From an uncultured Verrucomicrobiales bacterium (GTDB taxonomy: Bacteria; Verrucomicrobiota; Verrucomicrobiia; Verrucomicrobiales; Akkermansiaceae): DNA of 5,395 nt. Of this stretch, positions 5,395 to 5,395 are shown piece after piece. The translations under genes and the position numbers were made by a program. The DNA is taken from contig CALLBE010000173.1 in NCBI GenBank assembly GCA_938001985.1, forward strand, positions 1-5,395, in the 5' to 3' direction. Positions within the stretch are counted from its first letter, which is position 1. Every line of letters starts with the position of its first letter. Below the pieces are notes generated by a model. That model ran no database searches and had not been told where the DNA came from. It saw only the letters and a program-made list of their open reading frames with translations.

Positions 5395-5395
5395 C

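Overview
This looks like chromosomal DNA from a moderate-GC bacterium. The housekeeping genes (rplI, dnaB, a YebC-family gene, a tRNA) and the near absence of strong Shine-Dalgarno sequences fit a Verrucomicrobiota/PVC-type or related lineage. The YebC protein starts MGRAFE, a form also found in Bacteroidetes-like lineages. The taxonomic call is inference from style only.

Positions 1-742 hold the last codons of a + strand gene (2-40), a strong hairpin terminator (136-173), and rplI on the minus strand behind its own TTGACA-type promoter. Positions 743-2179 hold the replicative helicase gene dnaB, also on the minus strand. A short divergent region (2180-2328) separates dnaB from the YebC-family gene (2329-3069, +). 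That gene converges on a beta-CASP metallo-beta-lactamase nuclease gene (3109-4467, -), whose promoter places the transcript start about 5 nt before the ATG. Back to back with it is a tRNA with a CAU anticodon (4580-4654, +), closed by a perfect hairpin terminator.

The last ~700 bases (4693-5395) hold no convincing complete gene except a C-terminal fragment at the right edge (5263-5394, -). Between about 4856 and 5134, however, there is a compact array of hairpins. Two adjacent segments (4880-4937 and 4967-5029) share CAATCA...GGTGACGG on the 5' side and CCTA...TGAAAG on the 3' side of a hairpin. Their paired stems differ in sequence but stay complementary. A plausible extended -10 promoter lies just upstream, and a hairpin with a T run lies downstream. 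I read this as a roughly 280-nt structured RNA carrying a tandem motif that I do not recognise. It is the most interesting item in the window.

The named genes share a theme of replication and RNA/translation: ribosomal protein, helicase, translation-associated YebC/TACO1 protein, RNA-processing-type nuclease, tRNA. They sit in separate transcription units rather than in one operon.
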